The notes under the pieces were generated by a model. It saw only the letters and a list, made by a program, of their open reading frames with translations. It did not search any database and was not told the DNA's origin. This document shows, piece by piece, positions 1-6,082 of a DNA stretch of 6,393 bases (position 1 is the stretch's first letter; each line of letters opens with the position of its first letter). Origin of the DNA: WHTI01 sp046715095 (GTDB taxonomy: Bacteria > Actinomycetota > CADDZG01 > WHSQ01); contig JBKJZQ010000085.1 in NCBI GenBank assembly GCA_046715095.1, positions 1 to 6,393 of the forward strand, read 5' to 3'. Position numbers and translations under genes: made by a program.

Positions 1-95
1 TTGTAGGGACAGGCAGACGGGTTCTTGCGCCACCACCAGGCGGCAACCCCGACCCCCGCCACGGCCGCCGTCAGCGCCTTCTTGACCTTTCCCAT
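1..95 (-). CDS. N-terminus of probable class I SAM-dependent methyltransferase (cut by window edge)
   Basis: Only the first 31 codons are inside the window. The protein opens with a basic-then-hydrophobic stretch (MGKVKKALTAAVAGVGVAAW), followed by a Trp-rich turn and the motif RKNPSACPY. From memory, a short hydrophobic leader followed by NPSACPY occurs at the start of a group of actinobacterial class I methyltransferases whose SAM-binding domain comes later. That domain is not visible here, so the function is inferred. The ATG at 93-95 is well supported by a GAGGAG ribosome-binding site (104-109, minus) 8 bases upstream. The leader could be a membrane anchor or signal-like segment. The gene follows two tRNA genes on the same strand, and its start overlaps the stop of a possible small ORF (TGATG). 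It could also be an unrelated short membrane protein. Confidence 0.55.
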   Translation of the reverse strand, partial: MGKVKKALTAAVAGVGVAAWWWRKNPSACPY

Positions 96-181
96 CAAGC
101 CATCTCCTCGGTAACCACCCGTTGAGGGCGCGAGGTTTGAACCAGCAGAGCGAACACCCCGAGCACGATGCAGACATGCAT
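95..181 (-). CDS. Possible small single-helix membrane ORF, translationally coupled to the next gene
   Basis: A 28-codon reading frame starts at ATG 179-181 and stops at TGA 95-97. The stop shares bases with the downstream start (TGATG). The first half is hydrophobic (HVCIVLGVFALLV, about residues 2-14), long enough for a short membrane helix, and the second half is polar (QTSRPQRVVTEEM). An in-frame TTG at 206-208 would extend it to 37 residues. No convincing Shine-Dalgarno site precedes either start. The GAGGAG that serves the next gene encodes the Glu-Glu near the C-terminus. The tight overlap is typical of coupled actinobacterial genes, but so short a frame in GC-rich DNA can also arise by chance. 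No family is recognised. Confidence 0.25.
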   Translation of the reverse strand: MHVCIVLGVFALLVQTSRPQRVVTEEMA

Positions 182-216
182 AACGGTGTCCAGGCCGCCT
201 CGCGGCAATTCCAGAG

Positions 217-290
217 TACGCCCGGAGGGATTCGAACCCCCGACCTTCCGGTCCGTAGCCGGACGCTCTAATCCACTGAGCTACGGGCGC
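217..290 (-). tRNA. tRNA-Arg (anticodon ACG)
   Basis: The minus strand folds into a complete cloverleaf of 74 nt. The acceptor stem is GCGCCCG against CGGGCGT, with a G1-U72 wobble. The D-stem is GCTC/GAGC. The anticodon stem is TCCGG/CCGGA around the loop CTACGGA, which gives anticodon ACG (wobble-modified to ICG, reading CGU/CGC/CGA). The variable loop is AGGTC and the T-arm is GGGGG-TTCGAAT-CCCTC with one G-U pair. The discriminator is A at 217. The 3' CCA is not encoded; the next bases are CTCTGG. It lies 50 bases downstream of tRNA-Ser on the same strand, so the two may share a transcript. Confidence 0.95.
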
Positions 291-340
291 ACGTAACTGA
301 AAAAGACTAACGCAGGCATTGTGGACACCGACCCCTCGAG

Positions 341-429
341 CGGAGGCGAAGGGATTTGAACCCTTGAAGGAGGTAACCCCCCTTAACGCATTAGCAGTGC
401 GCTCCCTTCGGCCACTCGGGCACGCCTCC
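341..429 (-). tRNA. tRNA-Ser (anticodon GCU)
   Basis: This is a class II tRNA of 89 nt. The acceptor stem GGAGGCG/CGCCTCC is perfect. The short D-stem is CCC/GGG. The anticodon stem GCGCA/TGCGT encloses CTGCTAA, giving anticodon GCT, which reads AGC/AGU serine codons. A long variable arm of about 20 nt can pair as an extra stem (AAGG...CCTT), as expected for serine tRNAs. The T-arm is AAGGG-TTCAAAT-CCCTT and the discriminator is G at 341, the serine identity base. CCA is not encoded. It lies 20 bases downstream of the phosphoesterase stop codon on the same strand. Confidence 0.96.
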
Positions 430-436
430 GCGGCGA

Positions 437-442
437 ATCATA
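437..442 (-). promoter_or_regulatory. Candidate -10 box for the tRNA-Ser gene
   Basis: On the minus strand, TATGAT (5 of 6 bases to TATAAT) ends 7 bases before the first base of tRNA-Ser. This would place the transcription start at or just before the mature 5' end. The matching -35 position, inside the end of the phosphoesterase gene, reads AACGAC and is poor. The tRNAs could instead be cut out of a transcript that reads through from the phosphoesterase gene. Confidence 0.35.
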
Positions 443-449
443 TAAGGGG

Positions 450-1892
450 TCACGGCGAGGTCGTTGTGGTGGGACGTGGTTCGGCTTCGGGGGGAGCGTC
501 GATCTTGCTCCGTTCGATGGTGAAATCGCCGCCGAGCCCGTCAAACGATATGTAGTCGTAAGAGATCGCCTCGCCTCCCTGAAAGTAGATGATCTCGGCC
601 TCGTAGTCGAGATCGGTTTCCACCAGGAATGAGCCGAGCCCCGTGGCTCCAGTGGAGCCCACCACCATGAGGGTCGACCCGTTGCCCTGGAGGAACGAGC
701 GCTCGTGCGTGTGGCCGGCCACGATCAGAGGAACGAGACCGGTCGCATCGGCTGCCTGCCGAGCGTCGTGTACCGCAAGAACCCCGGGATCGAGGCGTGC
801 AACCAGGCCGGCAACCTCCGCGGCTCGTTCGAGCTTCTCTCCATTGGCTTCTTCGGTCGAGACCTCGTTGGTTGCGGTGAACGTGGGATCGGCGACGCCG
901 AGGATCCTGACTCCTTCAACCGACGTGAGCTCTCCATCGAGGAACCGGACGTTGTCCACGCGGGCGAGCTCCGCCCGGTTCGCGTCGGAGTCGTGGTTGC
1001 CGGGAACGAACAGGTACGGCACATCGATCTCGCCGATGAGCGAACCGATACGCGCCTCGATCGGCGCTCCGAACGAGGTGAGATCGCCCGTGTCGAGCAC
1101 CGCGCTGACATCGAACCTCTCGGCCAGGTTCCTCGTGATCTCAACACCGATGGGGTTCGAGTGGATATCGCTTACGTGCAGGATCGCGACCGAGTCCTCC
1201 TGTGGAGCGAGCGCTGGTTCGGCAACGAGCGCAAGGAGTTGAGAGAGGCGCTCCGCGAGTCCCTCGTAACGCGATCTGAGATCGTCGAGCGCGCTGACAC
1301 CTTGATCGACAGCCGCGATCACCTGCGGGGCCCGCTCGAGAGCACCGGTGAACCTCGGTTCCTCGAACGCCTCGACGTTGAATGTCGCGGCCGTGAACCC
1401 CACCGCCACCGCGATGGCGAGAGCGCCTCCGGCGGCACCTGCCGCCATCGTCTTGATCGTCCTGCCCGCGATCAGCCCGGCCGCGATCGCGCCGATGACC
1501 AGGCCCCCGAGAAGGAGCCGGACGCTGGTCGCCAGGGCCGTGGACCTCAGGTCATCCTCGATGTCTCTAACCAATCCAGCCCGGGACTCCCGCGATGAAA
1601 CAGCGTCGGCCAGGGGACCGGGGTCCACCTCGCCGATGGAGAGATCGAGGTCGAGAACCGACGCGTGCGTATCGGCAGAGACAGTCCCGAGCGGGGGGAC
1701 GACCACGACGGTCCTCCCCCAGCCGATCCGGGCTCCCGCGGACACGCTCGCCGGACCCATCGCGTGATGTGCCTCGGGGATCAGCCACACCAGCGCCAGC
1801 GAGGACAGGGCTCCAAGCAAAGCGGCCCCGGCGAGCCGCTTTCTCGGACGCCACCTCTTGCCCGGGTTGTCCGGGGTGTCGGTCATAATCAT
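450..1892 (-). CDS. Membrane-anchored calcineurin-like metallophosphoesterase
   Basis: A 480-residue protein whose C-terminal half (about 233-445) carries every block of the calcineurin-like metallophosphoesterase fold: SDIH (D242, H244), DTGD (D267, D270), PGNHD (N299, H300, D301), VHD (H375) and GHTH (H394, H396). These ligate a two-metal centre that hydrolyses phosphomono- or phosphodiesters. The substrate cannot be read from sequence. The N-terminal half has one hydrophobic helix after an RKR-rich start (about 20-38), a domain with TVVVVPPLGTVSADTH at 61-76, then two close helices (about 126-144 and 150-171). A coiled-coil-prone stretch (about 187-222) precedes the catalytic domain. With three helices and an inside N-terminus, the catalytic domain would face outside the membrane. 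The protein ends in a short Pro/Thr tail. No Shine-Dalgarno site precedes ATG 1890-1892 or the alternative ATG 1884-1886, so leaderless translation from 1886 is possible. Confidence 0.9.
   Translation of the reverse strand: MIMTDTPDNPGKRWRPRKRLAGAALLGALSSLALVWLIPEAHHAMGPASVSAGARIGWGRTVVVVPPLGTVSADTHASVLDLDLSIGEVDPGPLADAVSSRESRAGLVRDIEDDLRSTALATSVRLLLGGLVIGAIAAGLIAGRTIKTMAAGAAGGALAIAVAVGFTAATFNVEAFEEPRFTGALERAPQVIAAVDQGVSALDDLRSRYEGLAERLSQLLALVAEPALAPQEDSVAILHVSDIHSNPIGVEITRNLAERFDVSAVLDTGDLTSFGAPIEARIGSLIGEIDVPYLFVPGNHDSDANRAELARVDNVRFLDGELTSVEGVRILGVADPTFTATNEVSTEEANGEKLERAAEVAGLVARLDPGVLAVHDARQAADATGLVPLIVAGHTHERSFLQGNGSTLMVVGSTGATGLGSFLVETDLDYEAEIIYFQGGEAISYDYISFDGLGGDFTIERSKIDAPPEAEPRPTTTTSP
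1884..1889 (+). promoter_or_regulatory. Candidate -10 box for the sugar dehydrogenase gene
   Basis: CATAAT matches TATAAT at 5 of 6 bases and lies 27 bases before the dehydrogenase ATG, leaving a short leader with its Shine-Dalgarno site. It sits inside the first codons of the divergent phosphoesterase gene. No good -35 box is found at 16-18 bp; TTGCCC at 1858-1863 is 20 bp away, so the call is weak. On the opposite strand TACAGT (1896-1901) could be the -10 box of the phosphoesterase gene. Confidence 0.3.
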
Positions 1893-1904
1893 CGGACTGT
1901 AAGC

Positions 1905-1911
1905 GAGGGGG
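1905..1911 (+). promoter_or_regulatory. Ribosome-binding site that fixes the dehydrogenase start
   Basis: GAGGGGG lies 5 bases before ATG 1917. The open frame continues far upstream, but only as the antisense of the phosphoesterase gene. This site, together with the signal peptide that begins right at this ATG, decides the start. Confidence 0.75.
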
Positions 1912-1916
1912 TAAGC

Positions 1917-2951
1917 ATGCGACTGCGAGCGGCTGTGGCACTGATCACCGGCATCGTTCTGGTTCTTCCCGTTCCCGCGGGAGCTCTGCCGAAGGGGACC
2001 CAGGTCCAGACCTACCAGGGTGGGCTGAACTTCCCCATCGACATGTCATGGGTCAAGGGCACGAACAAGATCTTCTTCACCGAGAGAGGTGGCAAGATCC
2101 GCGTGATGCGCGGGCGGAAGCTCCTGAAGCGACCCTGCATCACCCTCGGAGTCCGCTCAGACGGCGAGCGAGGATTGCTCGGGCTGGCCCTTCACCCGAA
2201 CTTCAAGAAGAACCACTTCCTCTACGCCTTCTTCACCGACGCCTCTCCGCTGCAGAACCGGGTGAACCGCTACAAGGTGACCAAGAACCGTTGCAAGCAC
2301 AACAAGACGATCGTCGATGGCCTCGACGCATCGTCCGGCTATCACAACGGCGGACAGATCGAGTTCATGAACGGCAAGCTGTTCATCTCTACCGGTGAGG
2401 GTCACTCGGCGGGCGCCGCGCAGTCAACGTCGAACCGGCTCGGGAAGATCCTCAGGGTGAACCCGGGCGGCTCCATCCCGGGCAACAACCCCTTCGGCAA
2501 TGCGGTGTGGTCGTACGGACACCGCAACCCGTTCGGTCTCGCCCACCGACCCGGCACCGATCTTCTCTACGAAACCGAGAACGGCCCGAGCTGTGATGAC
2601 GAGCTCAACCTGATCAGGAAGGGCCGCAACTACGGCTGGGGCGATGGCTACTCGTGCGGGACCAGGGGCGTCGGTTCCGACCCGAAGGGACCGATGCGCC
2701 GATACTCGGACATCATCGTGCCGACCGATCTGTGGTGGTACTCCGGCCGGCTGAACGCGCTCGATAACCACCTCCTGATGGGCGACTACAACGGGAACCT
2801 CCACAGCTTCAAGATGAGGCGGAACGGGCGGAGGGTGAAGGAGGAGCGCACGATCTACTCGACCGGCGGGATACTCGATGTGGCCAAGGGACCGGGCGGA
2901 TGGCCTTACTTCATGACGTCATCGGGGATGTTCCGGATCGTCAAGAAATAG
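1917..2951 (+). CDS. Secreted PQQ-dependent sugar (aldose/sorbosone-type) dehydrogenase, GSDH family
   Basis: A 344-residue protein of the glucose/sorbosone dehydrogenase family, a six-bladed beta-propeller that binds PQQ and calcium and oxidises aldose sugars to lactones, passing electrons to an external acceptor. It has a classical signal peptide: RLR, a hydrophobic core at 5-19, and probable cleavage after AGA at 21-23. It therefore acts outside the cytoplasm. Family blocks in order are GERGLLGLALHP (83-94), YHNGGQIEF with the expected catalytic base H143, LGKILRVNPGGSIP (175-188), YGHRNPFGL with R203, and DELNLIRKGRNYGWGDG (228-244). Four cysteines remain in the mature part (74, 126, 226, 247), so disulfides are possible. 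The exact substrate and whether PQQ is truly used cannot be told; some family members have lost activity. The stop is one base from the stop of the converging bpa gene. Confidence 0.88.
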   Translation: MRLRAAVALITGIVLVLPVPAGALPKGTQVQTYQGGLNFPIDMSWVKGTNKIFFTERGGKIRVMRGRKLLKRPCITLGVRSDGERGLLGLALHPNFKKNHFLYAFFTDASPLQNRVNRYKVTKNRCKHNKTIVDGLDASSGYHNGGQIEFMNGKLFISTGEGHSAGAAQSTSNRLGKILRVNPGGSIPGNNPFGNAVWSYGHRNPFGLAHRPGTDLLYETENGPSCDDELNLIRKGRNYGWGDGYSCGTRGVGSDPKGPMRRYSDIIVPTDLWWYSGRLNALDNHLLMGDYNGNLHSFKMRRNGRRVKEERTIYSTGGILDVAKGPGGWPYFMTSSGMFRIVKK

Positions 2952-2952
2952 C

Positions 2953-3462
2953 CTACAGATAGCTGCCGGCCCCCGTTTCGCCCGGGACACCGGGCGGCAG
3001 GCTGCGGCGCATCTCGTCCAGCTGAGCGCGGCTCTGCATCTGTTGCGCGAACAGCATCGCCTGGATGCCGTGGAAGAGGCCCTCGAGCCATCCGACCAAT
3101 TGGGCATGCGCGATCCTCAACTCGGCATCAGAGGGTGTCTCGTGCTCGTCGAACGGGCTGCTGAGACGCGACAGCTCGTCCTTGAGGTCGGGTGAGAGAA
3201 CCTCGCCGAGCTCCTTGAGAGAGGACTCGTAGATCTCCTTCATCCGGTTGCGGCTGGCCTCGTCGAGCGGGGCAGAGCGAACCTCATCGAGGAGCTGCTT
3301 GACCATCGAGCCGATCCTCATCACCTTCGCCGGATGCTGGATCGCTTCACCGTCGGGGGCTTCCTCGGTCTTGCTCCCTGGGACGACCAGAACCTCCTGC
3401 TCGTCTACCGGCCCCTCCTGCTCCGGGGGTGCGTTCTGCTCTTCGCCGTCGGGCTGGGTCAT
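2953..3462 (-). CDS. bpa: Bacterial proteasome activator Bpa/PafE (DUF2587)
   Basis: A 169-residue protein recognised from conserved blocks of Bpa/PafE (Rv3780 in Mycobacterium tuberculosis): KVMRIGSMVKQLLDEVRSAP (46-65), LDEASRNRMKEIYESS (66-81) and SDAELRIAHAQLVGWLEGLF (111-130) followed by HGIQAMLFAQQM. Known members form a 12-subunit ring of four-helix bundles that docks on the 20S proteasome and opens its gate without ATP, letting it degrade unfolded or specific proteins such as HspR. The first 42 residues are acidic, Pro/Gln-rich and probably disordered. The last four residues are GSYL, where mycobacterial PafE ends in GQYL, the HbYX-like gate-opening tail. The ATG is supported by AGAAGGA (3470-3476) with 7-base spacing. 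It lies 65 bp downstream of malQ on the same strand. Its presence implies that a 20S proteasome is encoded elsewhere in the genome. Confidence 0.93.
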   Translation of the reverse strand: MTQPDGEEQNAPPEQEGPVDEQEVLVVPGSKTEEAPDGEAIQHPAKVMRIGSMVKQLLDEVRSAPLDEASRNRMKEIYESSLKELGEVLSPDLKDELSRLSSPFDEHETPSDAELRIAHAQLVGWLEGLFHGIQAMLFAQQMQSRAQLDEMRRSLPPGVPGETGAGSYL

Positions 3463-3508
3463 GTGGTTGTCCTTCTCTCGAGAGGCCGTCTCATCGCCTT
3501 AGCGGGTC

Positions 3509-3514
3509 ATAGTA
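3509..3514 (-). promoter_or_regulatory. Weak candidate -10 box upstream of bpa
   Basis: In the 65-bp malQ-bpa gap the minus strand has TACTAT (4 of 6 to TATAAT), 46 bases before the bpa start. No recognisable -35 box is found at 16-18 bp. bpa may have its own promoter here or be read through from malQ; the sequence does not decide. Confidence 0.2.
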
Positions 3515-3527
3515 CTCACGCGCCGGA

Positions 3528-5342
3528 TCAGCGCCTCAGGGCCTCCGCTACCCGTTTGGGGCCGGCGTGCTCCTCGATCTCTTCGAGGAGCAGCGGAAGG
3601 GCGAGCGACCAGTTGGGGCGCTCGCCGGTCGTTCCCGGCTGATTCGGTCGTTCCTCGACGCCGAGCGCATCCTCGAAGGTCGCGGTCAGGATCATGCTGG
3701 GAGCCCGAGCCAGGAGGAGGTAGGCGCGTTCGACAACCTCGGCCGCGGGAGCGTCATCCGGCACCCCCGCCATGTCGCGGAGTCTCTCCCTGATCGCTCG
3801 CTCGGAGGCCTCGTTCGGTTGCACCCCGGCCGCTCGTTGAGCTTCGAGATCGGTTCCCGCCCACATGCCGGGGATCGTCGGGAGGTCGTGGTTGGTGACC
3901 GTGGCAAGCGCAAGCTCCGGGTAGTGAGACGGGTCGTCCGGTTCGAACCAGAGCACCCTGTAGGAGAGGATGCGCCGCCGCTCGAGCTCCTCCCGCACCC
4001 CGGGTTCGACGGTGCCGAGATCCTCACCGACAACGAACGCGCGGGCGCGGTGACTCTCGAGGGCCAGGATGTCCAGGAGCTCGCGCGCGGGGTAGCGAAC
4101 GTAGGTGCCCTCGCTCGCCTCGGCTCCGGCGGGGATCCAGAAGAGGCGGAACAGCCCCATGACGTGATCGATCCTCAGGCCCCCGCCTCTCAGGTTGGCG
4201 CGAACCGTCCGTACGAACGGCTCGTAGGCGGCGGCCCTCAGCGCCCAGGGATCGAACGCCGCCCCCCCCCACGACTGCCGCGCGGTGTTGAACTCATCGG
4301 GCGGCGCCCCCACCGAGACGCCCCCCGCGATCTCCGCCTGCCAGTACCAGGAGTCGAAGCCGCACGGGTCGACCCCGATGGCGAGATCCTGAACGACTTC
4401 GATGTCGGCGCCGGCCGCGTGCAGCGACCGGTCCAGGTGGTACTGCAGCCACATCTCGAGGCGGACGTCGGGGACGCCGGCCAGCGCGCGCACGGCCGCG
4501 GTCGCCGGGCGCCGGTACTCCGCGGGCCACTCGCGCCACTGCGGTCCGTGGAGGCGCGTAAGGACCACGAACGCGGCGAAGCTCGCTAAGAGGTCACCCT
4601 CGGCCTGACGGTACGCGTCGAAGTCCGGGTCGCGGCTGCTCCGCTCATGAAGGAGACGGAAGGCACCACTCTTCAGCCGGTGGACGGCAGACCGGTCGAT
4701 GCGCCGGTCGTCGTTCAACGCGCGCCCCGCCGCGCGCAACGTCTCGAGCTCGGGGAGGTCACCTGCCCCCGGAAGATCCTCGATGGCGAGGTAGAGGGGG
4801 TTGCGGTAGCACCGGCTGCTCGGGAAGTAAGGACTGGCTTGCTCGGGATGAGCCGCGTGCAGGGGGTTGACGAGGGCCATCCCCGCACCGGCGGCCGACG
4901 ACCAGCGCGCGCACTCCGCGAGATCGCCGAGGTCACCGATGCCCCACGACCGCGACGACCTCAGCGCGTAGAGCTGGAGCGCCCAGCCCCACATCCGCAT
5001 GTCATCTCGAAGGTAGCTGGTCCCGGGGGACACGATCAGGCGCGTCTCCCCTCCGTCCCACGCGAACCTGTGATAGCCGAAGGGAACGTCGCGAACGTGG
5101 CCCTCGAGCGCCACCCGGCCGCCGTGCTCCAGGAGCACCTCTCCAGCCGCCCCGAGTCCAGCCGTCCCGAGGTCGTCTCCGGGACGTACGACCACCGCAC
5201 CGGGGCCCCTGGGGCCGTCCGGTCCCGCGCCCATCGCCTCGAGGAAAGAGTCAACCGACGCCCGGGGCGCCTCGCGCCACTCGCCGCGGTAGTCGTGGTA
5301 GCCCTCTTCGATGCCCCATGCCCGTGGGTCTGCCGCGCTCAC
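3528..5342 (-). CDS. malQ: 4-alpha-glucanotransferase (amylomaltase, GH77)
   Basis: A 604-residue GH77 enzyme that transfers maltodextrin segments between alpha-1,4-glucans in the cytoplasm, in glycogen/maltodextrin metabolism. An N-terminal domain (1-115, opening with an AWGIEEGYHDYRGEW-like block) precedes the barrel. Barrel blocks are LQLYALRSSRSWGIGDLGDL (122-141), SPYFPSSRCYRNPLYL (170-185), RIDHVMGLFRLFWIP with the nucleophile D392, VVGEDLGTVEP with the acid/base E440, and TNHDLPT with the third carboxylate D486. The C-terminus keeps ERPNQPGTTGERPNW. All three catalytic acids are present. The 604 residues are shorter than E. coli MalQ (about 690) but cover the whole barrel. The start is GTG 5340-5342, with an in-frame TAG 12 bases upstream and no clear Shine-Dalgarno site. 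Oddity: where the family normally has WGLPP, this protein has WGGAA (358-362), encoded across a run of nine G. Confidence 0.95.
   Translation of the reverse strand: MSAADPRAWGIEEGYHDYRGEWREAPRASVDSFLEAMGAGPDGPRGPGAVVVRPGDDLGTAGLGAAGEVLLEHGGRVALEGHVRDVPFGYHRFAWDGGETRLIVSPGTSYLRDDMRMWGWALQLYALRSSRSWGIGDLGDLAECARWSSAAGAGMALVNPLHAAHPEQASPYFPSSRCYRNPLYLAIEDLPGAGDLPELETLRAAGRALNDDRRIDRSAVHRLKSGAFRLLHERSSRDPDFDAYRQAEGDLLASFAAFVVLTRLHGPQWREWPAEYRRPATAAVRALAGVPDVRLEMWLQYHLDRSLHAAGADIEVVQDLAIGVDPCGFDSWYWQAEIAGGVSVGAPPDEFNTARQSWGGAAFDPWALRAAAYEPFVRTVRANLRGGGLRIDHVMGLFRLFWIPAGAEASEGTYVRYPARELLDILALESHRARAFVVGEDLGTVEPGVREELERRRILSYRVLWFEPDDPSHYPELALATVTNHDLPTIPGMWAGTDLEAQRAAGVQPNEASERAIRERLRDMAGVPDDAPAAEVVERAYLLLARAPSMILTATFEDALGVEERPNQPGTTGERPNWSLALPLLLEEIEEHAGPKRVAEALRR
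4262..4270. repeat. Nine-base C/G homopolymer inside malQ
   Basis: Nine C on the plus strand (nine G in the coding strand) encode part of S-W-G-G-A. The flanks on both sides stay in the same frame and match the family, so no net frameshift is seen. Such runs are prone to slippage and to sequencing error. Confidence 0.9.
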
Positions 5343-5600
5343 ACGGCGATGCTAAGGCTGATCGGGCTTCGGCTTCGCCCGCGGGAGTCGCCGCGAGCCA
5401 GTCCAGCACGGGCGGGCTTGGAAGAGGCCCAGAGACCGAGCCCAATCCCCCATACCGGCTTTCTCCATGGAATCTCCATCCCGTCACGAAACGCAACCGA
5501 CGTCCTCCCCATACACTGGCCCCCGGCGCGCCGAACCTCTCCGGCACCATCGGGACGACGCATCCACCAGAAGACCGTGACCAGAAACGAAGGAGAAGGC
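5343..5600. other. Divergent intergenic region between malQ and the yjbQ-family gene
   Basis: These 258 bases hold no gene I can support. They must carry the promoters of both flanking genes. A weak plus-strand -10 candidate is TACACT (5512-5517). At 5462-5479 the heptamer TCTCCAT occurs twice, 11 bases apart, and overlaps two small dyads (TCCATGGA and ATGGA-ATC-TCCAT), which could be an operator. A 5-bp dyad CGGGC...GCCCG (5363-5381) lies near the malQ start. No terminator is needed between divergent genes and none is seen. Confidence 0.6.
5590..5595 (+). promoter_or_regulatory. Ribosome-binding site that fixes the yjbQ-family start
   Basis: AAGGAG lies 5 bases before GTG 5601. The frame is open far upstream, so this site is the main reason for choosing GTG 5601. 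The resulting protein length (148 aa) is also right for the family. Confidence 0.8.
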
Positions 5601-6047
5601 GTGAGATCCGCGACCTCATCGATCGAGGCGACCGCGGCCCACAGGCTGGGCTGCGTCGATGTGACCGAGGACCTGCAGCGAGCGATCAAGGACTCGGGCG
5701 TGTCGACCGGTTGCGCGGTCGTCTTCTGCGCCCACACCACCTGCTCTCTCGTGATCAACGAGTGGGAGGACGGGGCTCTCGACGACCTCAAGGCCAAGCT
5801 CGATGCCCTCGTGCCGGAGGACGCCTACTACGCCCACGACGACATGACCAAGCGGACCCAGAACCTCGTCGAGGAAGAGCGCAAGAACGGCCACGCCCAC
5901 ATCCTCCAGATGATCGTCGGGGGAACCTCACATTCGATCCCGGTCGCCGACGGCGCTCCGCTTCTCGGGACGTGGCAGCGCCTCTTCCTCCTCGAGATGG
6001 ACGAGCCGAAGCCGCGCACGATCACCTTCCACGTCTTCGGGGGCTAA
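5601..6047 (+). CDS. yjbQ: YjbQ family protein (UPF0047; secondary thiamine-phosphate synthase-type enzyme)
   Basis: A 148-residue protein of the YjbQ/UPF0047 family, slightly longer than the usual 130-140. Conserved blocks are FCAHTTCSLVINEWEDG (42-58, with H45), YAHDDM (77-82, with H79), RKNGHAHILQMIVG (94-107, with H98 and H100) and GTWQRLFLLEMDEP (123-136). The conserved histidines form a probable metal site in solved family members. Some members show weak thiamine-phosphate synthase activity, which gives the TIGR00149 name. The true cellular role is unsettled, so that name should be read with care. The start is GTG with a strong Shine-Dalgarno site. It is divergent from malQ and probably monocistronic, since the next gene downstream is on the other strand. 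No signal peptide or membrane helix is visible, so it should be cytoplasmic. Confidence 0.92.
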   Translation: MRSATSSIEATAAHRLGCVDVTEDLQRAIKDSGVSTGCAVVFCAHTTCSLVINEWEDGALDDLKAKLDALVPEDAYYAHDDMTKRTQNLVEEERKNGHAHILQMIVGGTSHSIPVADGAPLLGTWQRLFLLEMDEPKPRTITFHVFGG

Positions 6048-6082
6048 TCAATTCGATCGGCTGTGAGTCAGTCTGAATCAAG

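Noticed and set aside
217..429. tRNA pair as an integration site for a mobile element
   Set aside because: No integrase and no repeated copy of a tRNA 3' end is seen in the window, and the neighbouring genes have normal composition.
705..1598. Plus-strand frame of 297 codons
   Set aside because: It lies wholly antisense to the metallophosphoesterase, which has all its catalytic motifs. Its Arg/Glu-rich make-up is typical of GC-rich shadow frames.
1665..1916. N-terminal extension of the sugar dehydrogenase
   Set aside because: This part is antisense to the phosphoesterase. The signal peptide and ribosome-binding site place the start at 1917.
4262..4270. Nine-G run as a frameshift that breaks malQ
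   Set aside because: Both flanks remain in one frame and match the family, with all three catalytic acids intact.
5363..5381. Hairpin CGGGC...GCCCG as a transcription terminator
   Set aside because: The stem is only 5 bp, there is no T-run, and it sits between divergent genes where no terminator is expected.
4647..6047. Long plus-strand frame of 466 codons running into the yjbQ-family gene
   Set aside because: Its first two thirds are antisense to malQ and resemble no protein. The family similarity begins only after the GTG at 5601, which has its own ribosome-binding site.
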